DNA of 64,000 nucleotides from positions 69,003-133,002 of the forward strand of contig MU619265.1 in NCBI GenBank assembly GCA_025201805.1, in the 5' to 3' direction. The DNA comes from Parasitella parasitica (Eukaryota > Mucoromycota > Mucoromycetes > Mucorales > Mucoraceae). A program made the translations under genes and the position numbers. Below, piece by piece: positions 60,731-64,000 of this stretch (positions are counted from its first letter, which is position 1; each line of letters opens with the position of its first letter). The notes below the pieces were generated by a model. That model made no database searches, was not told the origin of the DNA, and saw only the letters and a program-made list of their open reading frames with translations.

Positions 60731-61015
60731 TTAAGATCGACCTGTAGCGGATTTTCCATAATCAGTCTGGCAAGCCCATCTGCCTTTTCCACAATTATTA
60801 GCGCTGCTTGTGGACATATTAACCCTGTCGCATGTCGTCTTTTGGCCTGACAAACAATTACCAGTGAATACCAATCTATTGGGACATAAACAGCAGAAGT
60901 TATAAACTTCTCCATCTACTCCATTAGGTTCACACAAAACTTCGGCACTGACAATGTTTGATGTAGCCAAAACGAAGAAGAGCAAGATGACCATGAATTT
61001 GACTGTAGCAAGCAT
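60731..61015 (-). CDS. Small secreted cysteine-rich protein
   Basis: Single exon of 94 residues. It starts with a clear signal peptide (MLATVKFMVILLFFVLATSN, cleavage likely after VSA at about residue 24). The mature part of about 70 residues has eight cysteines, including a C-C-x-C cluster (NFCCLCPN), GNCLSG, TTCDR, NNCGKG and WACQT, consistent with four disulfides. I cannot assign a family. Such proteins in fungi include surface proteins, antimicrobial peptides and host-interaction factors; none of these roles is shown here. Confidence 0.65.
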   Translation of the reverse strand: MLATVKFMVILLFFVLATSNIVSAEVLCEPNGVDGEVYNFCCLCPNRLVFTGNCLSGQKTTCDRVNMSTSSANNCGKGRWACQTDYGKSATGRS

Positions 61016-63821
61016 TTTATGGGATTGTTATATAGAGACCAGACAAGTAAAATTGTTGTTATAAAAAGAAAGAAGAAAAAAAAACAAGATCCGTATATAT
61101 ACTCAAAAGTCGTCAATAATGCTAACGGAGCATCCATAAAAAATAGAAAGACCTTATGCAATATGGTGTACGTTCAAACAAGGTTATGATTACCAAAACC
61201 TGGTGGTTTATAATCTGCTTAGTGCAGCTCATATTTCAGGGAGGTTCTGTCAGCTAGATACACTATACTTTACGATATTTGAAAAAATGCACATAATTAA
61301 ATATTCGCTTTTCAAACTTGAGCTCGTTTATAGGGAACAGTAATCGTAAAAAGCCTTCCTTTTGGGTATAGAAATCATCAATAATGTGCTTACGCTTAAG
61401 AAATTCGAAAATTTCACTTGGGTGTGTACCCACTATGCATGTATGCTGTCAATCTTCCTATATATGCATTCTAGCTGAGGAATAAAATTTCCGAGATCAA
61501 AACATGTCTTGTGAAACGTTAAATGAAGAACACATTTATACATCAAGCATCACAAAGATTTGCATGATCCCATATTCAAAAATTGTCGCCACATACGCAT
61601 ATTTAAAAAAATGCCGTAATTATTCATAAAGGTTGTAAATTAGAATTCATTTTGTTTTTGGAAGAGAGCCTACAAGGCCGACAAACTTTAAACTTGGGAG
61701 GCAACGATTTTTTGTTTATTCCAAAGTTGTTGGGAATATAAAGATGAAGTGCATACTTTGTCCTTCAAAAAGAATTTAATATGGTCAAAATTGTATCTTT
61801 ATGGTTGGCCTCATAGAATCAAGTTGTCAATTTCAATAAATAAATAAATAAAAGGTTAATTCGCGTTGAAAGAGCCACCGTCAAAGAAACAATGTTCAAT
61901 TTTTAACCATGTTTGGTAGCACGGTACATCAACCCATTAACTGCGACTAACTGCAGATCACACCAAGACACTCACACAACAATACCAAACATAAGTAGCT
62001 AGATGTTTTTTTTGTTAGGGAAATAAGGGTTTTATTTCATTGTTTAAAGTCCTTCAAACGTACCAAGGAGGAAGAGGAGAGAAAGACTGAGATCAGAGGT
62101 AGGGGGAGCGTAGAAGAGAGAACGACAGAGATCGGAGGTTGGGGGAGCGTAGGTGAGAATATCAGGTGTAAAATGCGTTTGGGGAAAAAGGAATGAAACT
62201 ATTGAATATATTTATGATTGATAAAAAACCTATCTCTTAATGTCTCGAAAGACACAAGAGCTCCCATTGTCTCGAAAGACGTAGGAGGTTCGCGGGATCA
62301 GTCGTTCCAGGTCACCACACCTGGACCATATCACAAAGGCCAATGGGGCACCACTCCCACTTCTTCAGGACAGGCACCAAAAACAGTGAAACAAAAAAGT
62401 CATAACGCCAACACCGCACAGCAGATTACATCAGATATTACATGGCTAGGATGATACAGGATTCAAAGGTTCGCGTCAGGGTATAAGAGCAGAGGTAAAG
62501 GAGAGTTGTTGACCATTTCTACGATTGACGAGGTCGTTTTGAAAAATTCAAATCACCATTAGACCTACACAAAGTGAGGAATAGCGGGAAGAAAGGTGGG
62601 GTAGCTAGATGTTCCAATTGCATTAGATGATGTTTGTGTTCTTTTCCTTTCTTCACTTGTAATATTTATATATCCCACTGTATTTATTCGATCGCTATTT
62701 AGCCAACAACTAGCAAGCTTTGCTCGTCTTTTGTGACATTTTGCCTAGAACGTAACAGCTTTTCAGTGAAAATGTTCCACCAATTAACAGATTAAACATT
62801 TGAGAACTATGGCTAACGCATCTGCTCAGTTTGACGATGTGATGTCTGTGTTTAAATCAATAAATGTGGCTGTTTAAGTTCGGGTCGGAGTAGGGGGGAC
62901 ATGAGCAGAACAAAATTTAAAATGGATGAAGTATAGTTTGGAAGGAAAATTATTACGCATACCGTACCTTATGACAATTTCACAATGAAGTCGACAAATT
63001 GTAATTTTCTAGAGACAAAAGAAAATTTTGAAAACGTCAATCATTTGCTTTTAAAACAGACAATATTTATCAATCCTACTGTACATGTTTAGTTGACGAT
63101 GCCATCTATCAACAGTCTTCAAGTTTATCTTGTTTATAGTGGAACTCATATAACTAAAATAGCTTGATTTTTTTATGCAAGATCACTGTAATCTGCATGG
63201 TGTATATACGTTGACGTATATGTTGTTTTTGGTGGGGGCAAGTAGTGGTAAACTTTGCATCACGGAAACCATAGTTTGGTTCGAGTAGCAAAGCTTGATC
63301 ATTCCCACCTGCCCTGCTGCAAAATCCCAAAAAGGCACTCGGATGATGTTAGAACTGAATGCTATGCATTATTATTGACAGTTAATTTATTATGCACAGA
63401 TAACAACATCACTCCAGGTGAGTTGAGCTGGAAGAATGAGACCCTACTTCAAAGTGGATTCTTACATATATTATTTAAACGTGTACAACAATGGGTTGCT
63501 TCTGATTTGCGGTAATTGCATGACATCAATATAAGGTTCTTGGCAAACTAGAGAAATAATAGCAGTAGGTATTGCGTTATTTTTAGGACACCTAATCACC
63601 GATCTTTTGTTGAACTGATGCTGCTCATTTTTATTGCGGCGCTTCTTTTGAGTGTGTTATATTTGTGATTCTGTATTGTGTGTTCCTCAATTGTCTTTTT
63701 TTTCTTTTTTCGTTCAACACTTATTTTCATCGACAAGGCAACACATACCTTATCTAAAGCCTGCCATTCTTCAGCAAAAAAAGACATCCAAGAGAGGGGA
63801 CACTTAATTTCTATTCAACAA
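61016..63821. other. Large spacer with GA-rich repeats before the second chitin synthase
   Basis: About 2.8 kb without a supportable gene. At 62030-62620 the composition changes to GA-rich with internal repeats, unlike the surrounding AT-rich DNA. A frame at 63255-63515 (86 codons) has no known motif. The last 200 bases are T-rich on plus, like the leader of the first chitin synthase. Confidence 0.5.
62077..62152 (+). repeat. GA-rich tandem duplication, unit about 38 bases
   Basis: Two adjacent copies, 62077-62113 and 62114-62152, each running from GAGAGAA-type sequence to GGGGGAGCGTAG with a few substitutions. Nearby, TGTCTCGAAAGAC occurs twice within 40 bases (about 62239 and 62268). Confidence 0.75.
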
Positions 63822-64000
63822 ATGGGCCTCTCCGATGACAAGATACAAACGTACAATCCACATCTAAGCCGAGAATTCTCTTTGGCCAGCAATTCTGACC
63901 CTGAAGAACAACCCATGGCTTCGGACGCACAGGCATTTATCACACAACCTGTCAAGCGTGGAAAGTCACTTGTACGACCTGAAAGAGAGAGGATCGATCC
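63822..64000 (+). CDS. Second chitin synthase, N-terminal fragment
   Basis: An ATG at 63822 opens a frame that runs off the window after 59 codons. It contains KRGKSLVRPERERIDP, which matches the [12 protein letters not shown] motif of the first chitin synthase in this window (near its residues 36-47), and like it starts with a Ser/Asn-rich segment. This N-terminal motif is characteristic of class IV-like fungal chitin synthases. The rest lies outside the window, so completeness is unknown. The frame stays open some way upstream of this ATG, so an earlier start is possible, but this ATG follows a pyrimidine-rich leader. Confidence 0.7.
   Translation, partial: MGLSDDKIQTYNPHLSREFSLASNSDPEEQPMASDAQAFITQPVKRGKSLVRPERERID

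Noticed and set aside
1-64000. tRNA, rRNA and CRISPR arrays
   Set aside because: Reading both strands for the tRNA T-loop and acceptor pairing, rRNA-like sequence and regularly spaced identical repeats gave no credible candidate. A covariance-model scan would be needed to be certain.

Overview
The window reads as nuclear DNA of a filamentous fungus, most likely a Mucorales zygomycete of the Mucor/Parasitella kind (inference from gene content, AT-rich spacers and intron style; not proven here). Genes are compact and mostly split by introns of about 45-90 bases that end in YAG and often carry a CTAAC/CTAAT-like branch site. I checked codon phase across the splice sites for most genes. Three assembly gaps are present (15281-15290, 30600-31485, 50876-50885).

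Left third (1-22 kb): a decayed His-rich gene at the edge; an Rvs167-type BAR-SH3 protein; a large class IV-like chitin synthase; APC2 of the anaphase-promoting complex; a WOPR (Gti1/Pac2) transcription regulator; an alkaline ceramidase; a small mitochondrial alpha/beta-hydrolase-like protein; and a family 49-type glycosyltransferase.

Middle (22-45 kb): mitochondrial pyruvate carrier subunit MPC2, a BCAS3-like WD protein, the oxaloacetate carrier OAC1, a hypothetical multi-exon gene that may be lineage-specific, the sulfite reductase flavoprotein subunit MET10, a TVP38/DedA-type membrane protein, a BRD8-like bromodomain protein and a RasGEF whose tail carries five W-x-G-Y motifs.

Right third (45-64 kb): accessory character. 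It holds an F-box/LRR pseudogene, diverged direct repeats, a small orphan protein and, at 49942-53866, a decayed Fanzor/TnpB-type RNA-guided nuclease. That nuclease still shows all three RuvC acidic residues but is interrupted by two frameshifts and a stop. METTL25 and the mitochondrial GrpE homologue MGE1 follow, then a spacer with an inverted-repeat element, a RhoGEF, a tiny secreted eight-cysteine protein, a GA-rich repeat spacer and the N-terminus of a second chitin synthase.

The genes are not an operon. Loose themes are cell-wall and membrane growth (chitin synthases, BAR-SH3, RasGEF, RhoGEF) and mitochondria (MPC2, OAC1, MGE1). The most unusual item is the Fanzor locus. The second is a set of four apparent GC-AG introns among roughly sixty that I could place.
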